DNA from: CAZNXJ01 sp964577115 | Lineage (GTDB): Bacteria > Planctomycetota > Planctomycetia > Pirellulales > Pirellulaceae | NCBI GenBank assembly: GCA_964577115.1 | Contig: CAZNXJ010000002.1 | Location: 1 to 64,000, forward strand | Length of the DNA: 64,000 bases | Reading direction: 5' to 3' | In this document: positions 52,983 through 62,010 of the stretch, piece by piece | Position numbering within the stretch: position 1 is the first letter of the stretch | Layout: each line of letters starts with the position of its first letter | Program-made: the position numbers and the translations under genes | Notes under the pieces: model-generated | Database searches by the model: none | Told to the model about the DNA's origin: nothing | Seen by the model: only the letters and a program-made list of their open reading frames with translations

Positions 52983-53969
52983 ATGACTCCCGCCATTGTT
53001 TACTCGCGGCACTACAACATCAGCCTCTTCGGCATGGAACGCCTCCATCCGTTTGATTCACGCAAGTTCGGCCGTGCCTGGCGCGTGCTCCGGCGGCACT
53101 TCGGACGGCAACTCGACGCGATGAGCGTTCGCCCGCCGGGGCCCGCCGACCCTCAGCTGCTCCAGGCCATCCACAGGTCCGACTATCTCGATAAGCTGGG
53201 CAGCCCTCGCTATGTCGCGCAAGCGCTCGAATTGCCCTTCGTCGCTCGGCTGCCCGCCTGGCTAATCGACTGGCGGATCCTGCGGCCCATGCGCTGGGCC
53301 ACCATGGGCACCGTCGTTGCCGCTCGCGAGGCACTCCACCGAGGCCTAGCGATCAATTTGGGCGGCGGTTTCCATCACGCCAAGCCCAATGGCGGTGAAG
53401 GCTTTTCCATCTATGCCGACATCCCGATCGCGATCGCCGCGCTGCACGCCAACAGCCACCTCGCCCCCGAAGCACGCATCGCCTACATCGACCTGGACGC
53501 TCATCAGGGCAACGGTGTGTGCTACGCCCTGCGGCACAATCCATACGTCACGATCTTCGACATGTATAACAGCACCATCTATCCCGCCTACGATGTGCGG
53601 GCTCGCGAACGAATCGACGTCGATATACCGCTCACCAGCGCAACGACCGAAGCCGAGTACCTCGAGCTGCTTGAATCGCGGCTGCCGACAATGCTGGACG
53701 AAATCGAACTGACTGCGCCGGTCGAGCTGGCCATCTACAACGCCGGCACAGACGTCTTCGCAGGCGATCCACTCGGCGGCCTGAATCTCTCCGCCGGGGG
53801 CGTTTTACGCCGAGATCGATTTACGATCGGGACGCTTCGAGCGCGTAACATCCCCACGGTCATGCTAACGAGCGGCGGATATACGCAAACCAGTTACAAG
53901 CTGATCGCCGATTCGGTGATCGCACTGGTGGAACACGAACTGGGGGGCGGCGGTGCTACGCGCCGGTGA
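52983..53969 (+). CDS. Histone-deacetylase-family amidohydrolase
   Basis: 328 residues of the arginase/HDAC superfamily. Seen: HPFDSRKFGRAWRVL near the N-terminus, INLGGGFHHAKPNGGEGFSI with the catalytic histidine pair, and YIDLDAHQGNGVCYAL with the zinc-binding Asp and His. NAGTDVFAGDPLGGLNLS supplies the third zinc aspartate, and TSGGYTQTSYKLI closes the active site. In bacteria such enzymes deacetylate acetyl-lysine, acetoin-related or polyamine substrates. The substrate is not deducible here. The 3' end overlaps the convergent GGDEF gene by 14 bases. The length is typical of class IV/bacterial HDACs. Confidence 0.93.
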   Translation: MTPAIVYSRHYNISLFGMERLHPFDSRKFGRAWRVLRRHFGRQLDAMSVRPPGPADPQLLQAIHRSDYLDKLGSPRYVAQALELPFVARLPAWLIDWRILRPMRWATMGTVVAAREALHRGLAINLGGGFHHAKPNGGEGFSIYADIPIAIAALHANSHLAPEARIAYIDLDAHQGNGVCYALRHNPYVTIFDMYNSTIYPAYDVRARERIDVDIPLTSATTEAEYLELLESRLPTMLDEIELTAPVELAIYNAGTDVFAGDPLGGLNLSAGGVLRRDRFTIGTLRARNIPTVMLTSGGYTQTSYKLIADSVIALVEHELGGGGATRR

Positions 53970-54996
53970 TCTCGCGCAACCGCTGGCGCAAATCCGTGCA
54001 AATTTTTGGGAACTCGCGGTGCTGTTCGAGCGTATCAAGCTCGGCCAGTTCGCTGGGTACGTCCGCCGAGCGAACTTCGGGCCGTGTGATCGGAACACTA
54101 TGGCAGCCGTTGTGCCAGTGAGCGAAATTGCGGCCGGCGTTCTTCGAAGCATACAGCGCCGCGTCGGCACGCTGGAGCATCGCTTCGATTGTGTCGCCCG
54201 GCGTTGCGTGGGCAACGCCACAACTTACCGTGACATGGAGCGTCCGATTCTCATGCACATATCGGCCCTGCTGGACTGCCCGTCGTACGCGCTCGGCAAG
54301 CCGCCGAGCCTCATCGGCATCGGTCGCTGGTAACACGGCCGCAAATTCCTCGCCGCCGAAGCGCACCACCAGCCCCGACTCGCGCATCGCCCTCGCCAAC
54401 ACGCGCGCGACCTCGACCAGAACCTTATCTCCGGCCAGATGCCCGTAGTGGTCGTTGAGTGACTTGAAATGATCGATATCCACGAGCAGCACCGAAAACG
54501 GCTGGCCGAATCGGCACCATTCGGCATATCGCCGCCGCAGCTCGTCGTCGAACGCGCGCCGATTGGGCAGCTCGGTCAATGCATCGGTGCGTGCCGCCGA
54601 TACGTACTCGGCCAACTCGCCCGCCTGCCGCTGCAGTGTCGCTTCGGCCTCTTGCAGCCGCTGCCGCAAATGCTGATTGGCATCGACCAACTGCCGGAAC
54701 CACGCGGCCGGTGCCGCAGGCAACGTGCTGCCGCCGCTCGCCCCTTCCGCGCGCATATGGCGAGTCACCCCCTCAATGACCTGCTGGTACTGCTCGACCT
54801 CCTGAGCCACCCCGCTTGTCCACTCCGACAGTCCCTGCATCAGCTCGAACACCTGCTTCCATTCCGTGGGCGGCATCGCGGTTTCCGTACGCCGCGCCAT
54901 GAGCATGCCGACGAGAACGCCCATGCCGAGCATCACGGCGCCGAGACAAACGCCCAGGAGAAACCAAGAAGCACCGGCGAACGAAGTCCAATCCAT
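53956..54996 (-). CDS. Diguanylate cyclase (GGDEF) with N-terminal membrane helix and coiled coil
   Basis: 346 residues. One membrane helix (about 10-34, FLLGVCLGAVMLGMGVLVGM) anchors the protein. A helical linker (about 90-135, NQHLRQRLQEAEATLQRQAG) precedes the GGDEF domain, with DALTELPNRRAFDDELRRRY, LLVDIDHFKSLNDHYGHLAG, the active GGEEF in VVRFGGEEFAAVLP, and a late ADAALYASKNAGRN. It should synthesise cyclic di-GMP from two GTP. RxxD for product inhibition was not clearly seen upstream of GGEEF. The C-terminal ~40 residues (TRPEVRSADVPSELAELDTL) are extra. It overlaps the HDAC-like gene tail-to-tail. Confidence 0.94.
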   Translation of the reverse strand: MDWTSFAGASWFLLGVCLGAVMLGMGVLVGMLMARRTETAMPPTEWKQVFELMQGLSEWTSGVAQEVEQYQQVIEGVTRHMRAEGASGGSTLPAAPAAWFRQLVDANQHLRQRLQEAEATLQRQAGELAEYVSAARTDALTELPNRRAFDDELRRRYAEWCRFGQPFSVLLVDIDHFKSLNDHYGHLAGDKVLVEVARVLARAMRESGLVVRFGGEEFAAVLPATDADEARRLAERVRRAVQQGRYVHENRTLHVTVSCGVAHATPGDTIEAMLQRADAALYASKNAGRNFAHWHNGCHSVPITRPEVRSADVPSELAELDTLEQHREFPKICTDLRQRLREITGA

Positions 54997-55293
54997 CGCA
55001 TACGGCTCAAAGAGATGGAGCCCTCGATATCCACGGCAACGCCATGGGCCCGGCGGCGTGCCCAGGGAGACTCAGCAAATCTAACTTACGATTGCCGAGC
55101 GCGCGTGGAGTGCCGACTTTGCCGGACTTTTCGGTACAAGCGGAGCTGCCGATTGCGAGCTCCACCGGGCGTGCCGGGACGCCTCGGCCGCGCTAGTGGC
55201 CGACGACGGAACGCGAACCACAAGCCACACTTTCCTATTCCGTAGGCGAACGACGCTCCTGCTGCCCGCCTGGGCGAATAAGGCTGCCGAGCC

Positions 55294-56538
55294 ATGCATA
55301 CCGTGCTCTTCGAAGATCTGCTCGTCCCTCAGCTCCACCCCATCACGCTGGCCCGGCCGGCGTATGCGATTAGCTGCGGCGCGTACCGCTGGATCGATTG
55401 GATCGATCGGCTGCCGTATTCCCGGCAAGGCCTTGTGCGTCCTCACCTGGAGGAATTGCAGCGTATCGATTACCCACAGCTTGCCTCTCCCGCTCCCGAC
55501 CCATCAACCGACTGGCTGCTGATCAACGCGCGAGCAGTTCCGTCGGTGCGGAATTTCGAAAGCGTGCGGCAGCTCGCCGAACTGACACGTTCGGGCATCG
55601 TACGCGATGAAAACGGCATCGCCGCCGTCCGTTTTGCTGAAGCTCCCGTTCCGCCGATTCCCGAATCGCTCGATGCGATGGATGCGCTTCTGCAAAGCGA
55701 TCTCGTCGCCCAGCTCCCCAAGCTGGACATTCCACTTGCACTGTTCCGCTATCCGCACGACGTGATCCACGCCAACCAGGAGATTCTCACCGAGAACCTC
55801 GAATATCGGCTGAAAGGTGGCGAGTTCCGTGAGATCGCCGACGGAGTGTTTGCGGCCGAAGGCGCTCGGCTCGGTGAGCACGTCGTTTGCAATACCGCTC
55901 ATGGTCCGATTCTGCTTGATCGCGATGCGAGCGTCGGGCCGTTCAGCTACTTGGCGGGACCCGCCTACGTCGGCCCGGCTTCTCGACTGATCGAACACGC
56001 CGCCATCAAAGACGCCGTGTCGATCGGCCACACCGTGAAAATTGGCGGAGAGATCGAGGCGTCTGTCATTGAGCCCTACACGAACAAACAACACTACGGG
56101 TTCCTCGGCCACAGCTATCTCGGCAGCTGGATCAACCTCGGTGCGGGTACGTGCAACAGCGATCTCAAGAACACGTACGGCACGATTAATATGGAGTACC
56201 CATTTGGCCGAGTGGCCACGGGGCGGCAGTTCGTCGGCTGCATTATTGGGGATTATTCGAAATCCGCGATCAACACCGGCATTTTCACCGGCAAAACGAT
56301 TGGCGTCTGCAGCATGATGTACGGCTTCGTGACGACGAACGTTCCGAGCTTCGTCAACTATGCGCGGCTGTTCGGGCAGGTCACGGAGCTGCCGCCGGAA
56401 GTGATGATTGCCACCCAGCAGCGCATGTTCCAGCGCCGCAGCGTCACCCCGCGCCCGTGCGACGTGCAGCTGATTCGCGACATGTACGAGATCACTCGGT
56501 CCGAGCGGCAGACCGCGGGCGAACAATTAAGCTTGTAA
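55294..56538 (+). CDS. GlmU-family sugar-nucleotidyltransferase-like protein
   Basis: 414 residues. The N-terminal ~170 residues correspond to the divergent pyrophosphorylase-like part of the alternative bacterial GlmU family (VLFEDLLVPQLHPITLARPA, WLLINARAVPSVRNF). The C-terminal part is a left-handed beta-helix (VGPFSYLAGPAYVGPASRLI, IGGEIEASVIEPYTNKQHYG, LGSWINLGAGTCNSDLKNTY). Relatives are predicted to make UDP-N-acetylhexosamines. Loss of the canonical N-terminal nucleotide-binding GxGxRM motif is visible, so the uridylyl activity is uncertain while the acyltransferase-type helix looks intact. The neighbours (metF, GGDEF) give no pathway hint. Confidence 0.85.
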   Translation: MHTVLFEDLLVPQLHPITLARPAYAISCGAYRWIDWIDRLPYSRQGLVRPHLEELQRIDYPQLASPAPDPSTDWLLINARAVPSVRNFESVRQLAELTRSGIVRDENGIAAVRFAEAPVPPIPESLDAMDALLQSDLVAQLPKLDIPLALFRYPHDVIHANQEILTENLEYRLKGGEFREIADGVFAAEGARLGEHVVCNTAHGPILLDRDASVGPFSYLAGPAYVGPASRLIEHAAIKDAVSIGHTVKIGGEIEASVIEPYTNKQHYGFLGHSYLGSWINLGAGTCNSDLKNTYGTINMEYPFGRVATGRQFVGCIIGDYSKSAINTGIFTGKTIGVCSMMYGFVTTNVPSFVNYARLFGQVTELPPEVMIATQQRMFQRRSVTPRPCDVQLIRDMYEITRSERQTAGEQLSL

Positions 56539-56548
56539 AAGGTTAAGG

Positions 56549-56610
56549 AGGGTGGCACTTGCCGCGGGCCCGTCGTAAGCGAGGGATGCGGCGAATGCTT
56601 CGCCACCCCT
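56549..56610. repeat. GGGTGGC...GCCACCC inverted-repeat element
   Basis: A 62-bp imperfect hairpin after the GlmU-like gene. Outer arms GGGTGGC and GCCACCC are perfect, and an inner TTGCCGC pairs with GCGGCGA with one wobble. It has the look of the GC-rich dispersed palindromes common between planctomycete genes and may also act as a terminator or mRNA 3'-end stabiliser. Confidence 0.55.
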
Positions 56611-56736
56611 AGCCGAGCCGCGGCGGTTGGAATAGTCTTGAGGCGGCTCCGCGCCGCGGCAGTGCGCCGACGCGCTGCTCGCGGCGACAATGCTTCCCTT
56701 TGCCTCTTGCCGATCGCCAACTGCTTGCCGCCAGAC

Positions 56737-57609
56737 ATGTCGCTCGCCAGCCATTACCAGGGCCGCTTCGGCCTTTCGTACGAACTGTTCCCGCCCAAGA
56801 CCGCTCAGGGTGAGGCGGCGCTGTTCGAGAGCTTACAGCGGCTCGTCGCTTTCCGCCCCGACTACATCACGTGTACGTACGGAGCCGGCGGATCGACTCG
56901 CGACAAGACCTTGGACATCATCACCGAAGTGCGGCGCCGCTTCGGACTACCCGTTGCCTCGCACCTGACCTGCGTCGGTTCCACCGTCGACCAGCTGCGC
57001 GAATACCTGACCGAAGCGCGCGAACGTGGGATCGAGTATATCGTCGCCTTGCGTGGTGATCCCCCGCGGGGCGAGTCGAGCTTTCGAGCCGTGCCGGGTG
57101 GCCTGTGCTACGCCAACGAACTGGTGGCGTTGATTCGGAGCGAGTTCCCCAATTTCGCGATCGCCGTGGCCGGCTATCCCGAGACGCATCAGGAAGCTAC
57201 GAGTCCGGACGCGGATCTGGAAAACCTGAAGCGGAAAGTGGATGCCGGCGCCGATATCGTGATCACGCAGCTGTTTTACAACAACGAAGACTATTTCCGC
57301 TTCTGCGATCGCTGCGAACAGATCGGCATCGACGTGCCGATCGTTCCGGGCATTCTTCCGGTGACCAACCTCGCGCAGATCCAGCGCATCACGTCCCTAT
57401 GCAAAGCCGCGTTGCCGCCGGCCTTCGTCGAACGGCTTGCCCAACAGGACGATACCGACTGGCAGCATCAGGTCGGCGTCGAACAGGCCACGCAGCAAGT
57501 CGGTGAGCTCATGGAACGCGGTGCGCCGGGCGTGCATTTCTATGTGCTAAATAAATCGCGAGCCACCTGCGAGGTGCTCACGGCACTTGGCCGCCCCTGC
57601 CACGCTTAA
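56737..57609 (+). CDS. metF: Methylenetetrahydrofolate reductase
   Basis: 290 residues, the usual length of bacterial MetF. Seen: FGLSYELFPPKTAQGEAALF (family N-terminus with the catalytic glutamate in YELFPPK), DYITCTYGAGGSTRDKTLDI, VASHLTCVGSTVDQLREYLT, GIEYIVALRGDPPRGE and AVAGYPETHQEA. DADLENLKRKVDAGADIVIT, QLFYNNEDYFRF and GILPVTNLAQIQRI also match. The cytoplasmic FAD enzyme reduces 5,10-methylene-THF to 5-methyl-THF for methionine synthesis. ATG 56737 (MSLASHYQGRF) is chosen because the upstream in-frame sequence is atypical. It stands alone before the sigma-factor gene. Confidence 0.96.
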   Translation: MSLASHYQGRFGLSYELFPPKTAQGEAALFESLQRLVAFRPDYITCTYGAGGSTRDKTLDIITEVRRRFGLPVASHLTCVGSTVDQLREYLTEARERGIEYIVALRGDPPRGESSFRAVPGGLCYANELVALIRSEFPNFAIAVAGYPETHQEATSPDADLENLKRKVDAGADIVITQLFYNNEDYFRFCDRCEQIGIDVPIVPGILPVTNLAQIQRITSLCKAALPPAFVERLAQQDDTDWQHQVGVEQATQQVGELMERGAPGVHFYVLNKSRATCEVLTALGRPCHA

Positions 57610-57959
57610 GCCGCATCAACTCGCGCGCTTTTTCCTCGATTTTCGCGCGCCCCACAATCGCAAGCGGCTGTTCAATCGCTGACGCCACCGGTCGCGCGTG
57701 TGCGACACGCCCTCTCGTTTTGCACCGGCCGACGTTGCCAGAGGGCAACAAGATGAGGTTGACGGCAACATGTTTGATGCGGCCCATCAACACGCAAGCG
57801 GCTAACGGTTGTAACGACGACCGATACTAACTCGGCAATTCGGCGACAGTTAGCCCCTGCGCAGAATTTCGCGTCAAGGCTTCGGCACCACGCCTGCTTT
57901 CTTACGCCTGGCATACGACGCCTCATGTTGCTGCCCATGTCCGCGTAGGAGAGTCAACC
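57610..57959. other. 350-bp leader region of the main sigma-factor gene
   Basis: Contains a GCGCGC...GCGCGC weak palindrome near the metF stop and TTGACG near 57758 without a matching -10. A real promoter is expected but could not be defined. No RNA gene was recognised. Confidence 0.4.
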
Positions 57960-59633
57960 TTGGCCAAATCCATTCGCAATCGCCTGACGCAGGAAGACGC
58001 CCCCACCACCGCCGGCCGCACGGCGAAAACCTCGAGCGGCTCCGCGCGTGGATTCGGCGGCAGCCGCCGCGGGGCCCTGCACGCCGATCTGGACGAGACG
58101 CTGGACGACGAAGGCGATGAGCATGCGGATCTCGACGATGACGATGACGACTTCGAAGAAGATGGAATCGATGACGAATACCGGGCTCTGGAAGAAGCCG
58201 ATGAAGAAGTCGCCGCGTCGGTCGACAGCACCGACGATCCGGTACGCATGTACCTGATGCAGATGGGCCAAATTCCGCTGCTCACGCGCGCTCAGGAAGT
58301 CACGGCTGCGATCGAAATCGAGCGGACTCGGACACACTATCGCCATCGTATTCTCGCGACCGACTACGTGCTGCAAGGCGCCGTCACGCTGCTCGAACAA
58401 GTCCGCGACGGCAAACTGCGACTCGACCGCACCATCGAAGTCTCGGTGACGAACACGAGCGAAAAGAAAAAGATCATGCAGCGCATCGGCCCGAACGTGG
58501 CGACGCTGCGCCGCATGCTCATCGAGAACCACGCCGACTACCGCGCGGCGGTGAATCGCCGCCTGCCGATGGACGAGCGGCGAGCGGCCTGGCGGCGACT
58601 GATCGTTCGCCGAAACAAGGCCGTGCGGCTGGTCGAGGAAATGAACCTGCGCACGAACCGGATCCAGCCGCTGTTCGAGAAGGTCGAAGAAATCTCGCAC
58701 CGCATGCAGACGCTCAAGACGCATATGGCCGAAGCCCTGGCCAACGGCTCGGCGTGCGGACGCTCGTACGAAGAACTGCGTGCCGAGCTGGTGTACCTGA
58801 TGCGGATCACGCTTGAAACACCGGCCACACTCGCTCGCCGCGTCGAAACGGCCTACTCGCTCCAGCAGCGCTACGATGCCGCCAAGCGCGTGCTCTCGGC
58901 CGGCAACCTGCGGCTCGTGGTCTCGATTGCCAAGAAGTACCGCAACCGGGGCCTGAGCTTCCTCGACCTGATCCAGGAAGGCAACACGGGCCTCATGCGA
59001 GCGGTCGACAAGTTCGAGTACGCTCGGGGCTATAAGTTCTCGACCTACGCGACCTGGTGGATCCGCCAAGCGATTACGCGAGCGATTGCGGACCAGAGCC
59101 GAACGATCCGCGTCCCGGTCCATATGATCGATACGATGAGCAAAGTCCGCGCGGTCACGCGGGAGCTGGTTCAAGAGCTCGGACGCGAACCGTCCCCCGA
59201 AGAAACCGCTCAGCGCGCCGGCCTGTCGCTCGAAGATGCTCGCTGCATCATCAAGATGGCCCGTCAGCCGCTGTCGCTCGATCAGCCCGTCGGCGATCAC
59301 GATGACAGTTACTTCGGCGAGTTCCTTGAAGACTACCGAGACGACGATCCGCTCTACGACGCCAACCAGCAGGCACTCAAGAGCCGCATTGAAGAAGCTA
59401 TGCAGGGTCTGAACTATCGCGAACGCGAAATCCTCCGGCTGCGGTATGGACTGGCCGATGGCTACTCGTACACGCTGGAAGAAGTCGGCCGGATTTTCTC
59501 GGTCACTCGCGAACGCGTCCGCCAAATCGAATCGAAGGCCGTCCGCAAACTCCAGCAGCCCTATCGCAGCCGCACGCTGCTCAGCTTCCTCGACGGCGTC
59601 GAGCCGCCCGTCAACGACTCGCAGGAAGTCTGA
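57960..59633 (+). CDS. rpoD: Primary sigma-70 factor (RpoD/SigA type)
   Basis: 557 residues, TTG start at 57960 with AGGAG eight bases upstream. The N-terminus is not canonical region 1.1: a basic stretch is followed by a strongly acidic segment (about 40-75). Region 1.2 starts at DPVRMYLMQMGQIPLLTRAQ. Region 2 shows LRLVVSIAKKYRNRGLSFLD and FSTYATWWIRQAITRAIADQ (promoter melting and -10 recognition). Region 3 has SRTIRVPVHMIDTMSKVRAV. Region 4 includes REREILRLRYGLADGYSYTL and VTRERVRQIESKAVRKLQQP (-35 helix-turn-helix). It is the housekeeping sigma factor by architecture. Tandem hairpins lie behind it. Confidence 0.95.
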   Translation: MAKSIRNRLTQEDAPTTAGRTAKTSSGSARGFGGSRRGALHADLDETLDDEGDEHADLDDDDDDFEEDGIDDEYRALEEADEEVAASVDSTDDPVRMYLMQMGQIPLLTRAQEVTAAIEIERTRTHYRHRILATDYVLQGAVTLLEQVRDGKLRLDRTIEVSVTNTSEKKKIMQRIGPNVATLRRMLIENHADYRAAVNRRLPMDERRAAWRRLIVRRNKAVRLVEEMNLRTNRIQPLFEKVEEISHRMQTLKTHMAEALANGSACGRSYEELRAELVYLMRITLETPATLARRVETAYSLQQRYDAAKRVLSAGNLRLVVSIAKKYRNRGLSFLDLIQEGNTGLMRAVDKFEYARGYKFSTYATWWIRQAITRAIADQSRTIRVPVHMIDTMSKVRAVTRELVQELGREPSPEETAQRAGLSLEDARCIIKMARQPLSLDQPVGDHDDSYFGEFLEDYRDDDPLYDANQQALKSRIEEAMQGLNYREREILRLRYGLADGYSYTLEEVGRIFSVTRERVRQIESKAVRKLQQPYRSRTLLSFLDGVEPPVNDSQEV

Positions 59634-59671
59634 TCGGGGCGGCGAACGCCGCGTCCCCAACCAACGTCAAT

Positions 59672-59708
59672 AAAAAAAGGCGCGGCCGGCCTTGCGGCCG
59701 ACCGCGCC
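59672..59708 (-). terminator. Minus-strand rho-independent terminator formed by hairpin 1
   Basis: On the minus strand, the 30-nt GC hairpin GGCGCGG...CCGCGCC is immediately followed by TTTTTTTATTG, a textbook intrinsic terminator. It points the wrong way for rpoD, so it implies a transcript coming from the right, such as the candidate gene at 60054-60257. The hairpin itself is bidirectional. Confidence 0.65.
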
Positions 59709-59832
59709 CATCAGCGGGATCACGTTCCATAAGACCAAGGACACGGCTGGCCTTGCGACCAACCGCATCCTTCAGCGGGATCACGATGCATGAGACCGAG
59801 GGATGCGGACAACCTTGCGGCCGACCGCATCC
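59679..59832. repeat. Three tandem hairpin repeats, about 61-bp period
   Basis: Units start at 59679, 59739 and 59801. Each has G-rich arm, CTTGCG, and C-rich arm, followed by TCAGCGGGATCACG. Outer arms are GGCGCGG/CCGCGCC in unit 1 and GGATGCGG/CCGCATCC in unit 3, both perfect, so stem bases changed together. Unit 2 (GGACACGG/CCGCATCC) is imperfect. The loop side CCTTGCGGCCGACC is retained in units 1 and 3. Confidence 0.8.
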
Positions 59833-60053
59833 CATCAGCGGGATCACGTTGCATCAGAACGTGCGAATAATGTCTTGTATGAAAAGCAATTCCGAGGCCC
59901 ACTCGTCCGGAAATAAAAAATTTTCCTTAACTCACTGATCAGACACAACTTACAAAGGCATCACTGAGTACTGTGTACTCCGGTCGATCCGTCAGGTCTG
60001 TTCAGAATCAAGGCGCCCGTTCCGAACCGGAACGTTCAAGCGCCAAACCCCCT

Positions 60054-60257
60054 TCAAACGGACTGATCGATGACCGTCATCCGCGGAGCCGTCGGATAAG
60101 GGTCGAGACAACCTGAGCCGAGCGGGTCGCAAATGCCGTAGTCGATGCAAGCTCCCCAAGGCTTTTCATCCACGGTTCCAGCCGGTCGGTGGGCGGACGA
60201 GCGGGACGTTACCGCCAGGTTGTCGACAATGATTCGGCTCTGGCGTGTGCTGAGCAA
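60054..60257 (-). CDS. Candidate small cysteine-containing protein, possibly real
   Basis: 67 residues, from a TTG at 60257 with GGAG eight bases upstream. The frame continues open further upstream but overlaps the divergent carboxylase gene. The end of the protein, KPWGACIDYGICDPLGSGC then LDPYPTAPRMTVIDQSV, has three regularly spaced cysteines, aromatic residues and GC-rich third codon positions, unlike random antisense. The gene would be divergent from the carboxylase operon and would end at the minus-strand terminator at 59672-59708, which otherwise has no client. There is no signal peptide and no known family. Treat as a hypothesis. Confidence 0.35.
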   Translation of the reverse strand: MLSTRQSRIIVDNLAVTSRSSAHRPAGTVDEKPWGACIDYGICDPLGSGCLDPYPTAPRMTVIDQSV

Positions 60258-60388
60258 GTATCGAGCTCCACTTGGCGTTGCGTCTTTCCTTCGACACCCG
60301 CATCCTTTCTCTGCGGGGCCGGGTCTGGTAGTTTGCGCGAGTGACAGCTGCGAGGGTTTCGGGTGGTTGATTCTGCGAGCGGCATCGA

Positions 60389-62005
60389 ATGACGGAAGCG
60401 ACGGACCTCGAGCGTGCGTGGCAGGCAATCCATGAGGCCGAGCGGGCGATTGCCGAGGGGGGAGGTGCGGCAGCACAGCAGCGGCAGCACGCCAAAGGCC
60501 GGCTGACGGCACGCGAACGCATCGCGCGGCTACTGGATCCTGGTGACGAGCCGCTCGAACTTGGCATCTGGGCCGGGTTCGGGATGTACGACGCGTGGGG
60601 CGGTGCGCCCGCGGCGGGGGTGATTACCGTCATCGGGCGGATTGCCGGGCGGCTGCACATGATCGTCGCGAATGACGCCACCGTGAAAGCCGGCGCATTC
60701 TTTCCGGCCACCGCCAAGAAGGTTCTCCGCGCGCAGCGCATCGCTTTCGCCAACCGCCTGCCGCTCATCTACCTTGTCGATTCCGCGGGAATCTTTCTGC
60801 CGCTTCAGGAGGACGTGTTTCCCGACGAGGACGACTTCGGCCGCATCTTCCGCAACAACGCCGTGTTTTCTGCGGCGGGGCTGCCGCAAATCGCCGCGAT
60901 CATGGGCAACTGCGTGGCCGGTGGCGGCTACCTGCCGGTGCTTTGCGACAAGGTGCTCATGACCGAAGGCTCGGGGCTTTACCTGGCCGGCCCGGCGCTC
61001 GTGAAAAGCGCCATTGGGCAGGTGGTCACCAGCGAAGAGCTGGGGGGAGCTGAGGTGCATGCGGCGTTCAGCGGGACGATTGATTATCGAGAACCGAACG
61101 ACGAAGCGTGCCTCGAACGCATTCGCCAACTCGCCGAGCTCGCCGCACCCGATTCGCCCACGCCTCCTCCGCCCTTCTCGCGCAGCGACCCGCATCCGTC
61201 CGCTCGTCCCGGTAGCGACATCTATTCCCTCTTTCCCGGCGATCCTCGCCGTGATTACGAGGTGCGCGACGTTCTCGAATGCGTTGTGGATCGCGATACG
61301 TTCCTGGAATACAAGCCTGAGTTCGGCAAGACGCTCGTGTGTGGAACGGCGCGCATTGGCGGTTACCCGGTGGGCATCGTGGCCTGCCAACATCACCGGG
61401 TAAAAAATGCGGAAAATCAGTTCGAGTTCGGGGGCGTGTTGTACGTGGAATCCGCCGAGAAGGCCGCGCGGTTCGTTATGACCTGCAACCAGGACCATTT
61501 GCCGCTCGTCTTTCTCCAGGACGTCAACGGCTTCATGGTCGGCCGGCAAAGCGAGCGTTCCGGAATCATCAAGGCGGGAGCGAAACTCGTCAGTGCCGTC
61601 AGCAACAGCCGCTGTCCCAAGATTACGCTGATCGTGGGGGGCTCCTACGGTGCCGGCAACTACGCGCTCTGCGGCAAAGCCTTCGATCCCCGATTCATCT
61701 TTGCCTGGCCGACTGCGCGCTGCGCCGTGATGGGAGCCGAGCAGGCCGTGGGGACGCTTGTGGAAATCACGACGCGCAGCTTGAGCGAGGCGGATGCGGC
61801 AAGCGAGGCGAAGATCGAAGCGCTGCGTGAAAAAGTGCGTGAGGACTACCAGCGCCAAACCGACGTGCGCTACGCGGCCGCTCGCGGATGGGTCGACGCC
61901 ATCATCGATCCCGCCCGCACGCGCGAGATCCTCATCCAAACGCTCGGCATCGTCACGCGTCAACCAAACACCGAACCGTATCGGCTCGGCGTATACCAGG
62001 TCTAA
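60389..62005 (+). CDS. Acyl-CoA carboxylase, carboxyltransferase (beta) subunit
   Basis: 538 residues of the biotin-dependent acyl-CoA carboxylase beta family (propionyl-, methylcrotonyl- or geranyl-CoA type). Seen: KGRLTARERIARLLDPGDEP, the glycine-rich oxyanion-hole segments MGNCVAGGGYLPVLCDKVLM and GGAEVHAAFSGTIDYREPND, QDVNGFMVGRQSERSGIIKA and GGSYGAGNYALCGKAFDPRF. It transfers carboxyl from carboxybiotin to acyl-CoA. The biotin-carboxylase/carrier subunit is not in the window but is expected downstream. Neighbours AtuA and enoyl-CoA hydratase point to methylcrotonyl- or geranyl-type branched substrates in leucine or acyclic terpene breakdown. It begins the operon. Confidence 0.93.
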   Translation: MTEATDLERAWQAIHEAERAIAEGGGAAAQQRQHAKGRLTARERIARLLDPGDEPLELGIWAGFGMYDAWGGAPAAGVITVIGRIAGRLHMIVANDATVKAGAFFPATAKKVLRAQRIAFANRLPLIYLVDSAGIFLPLQEDVFPDEDDFGRIFRNNAVFSAAGLPQIAAIMGNCVAGGGYLPVLCDKVLMTEGSGLYLAGPALVKSAIGQVVTSEELGGAEVHAAFSGTIDYREPNDEACLERIRQLAELAAPDSPTPPPPFSRSDPHPSARPGSDIYSLFPGDPRRDYEVRDVLECVVDRDTFLEYKPEFGKTLVCGTARIGGYPVGIVACQHHRVKNAENQFEFGGVLYVESAEKAARFVMTCNQDHLPLVFLQDVNGFMVGRQSERSGIIKAGAKLVSAVSNSRCPKITLIVGGSYGAGNYALCGKAFDPRFIFAWPTARCAVMGAEQAVGTLVEITTRSLSEADAASEAKIEALREKVREDYQRQTDVRYAAARGWVDAIIDPARTREILIQTLGIVTRQPNTEPYRLGVYQV

Positions 62006-62010
62006 GCAGG

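Noticed and set aside
57758..57800. TTGACG as -35 of an rpoD promoter
   Set aside because: No acceptable -10 at 16-18 bases; not reported as a promoter.
57954..59660. Long minus-strand open frame opposite the sigma-factor gene
   Set aside because: It mirrors the codon bias of rpoD on the other strand, has no family signature and no ribosome-binding site. It is an antisense shadow typical of GC-rich genes.
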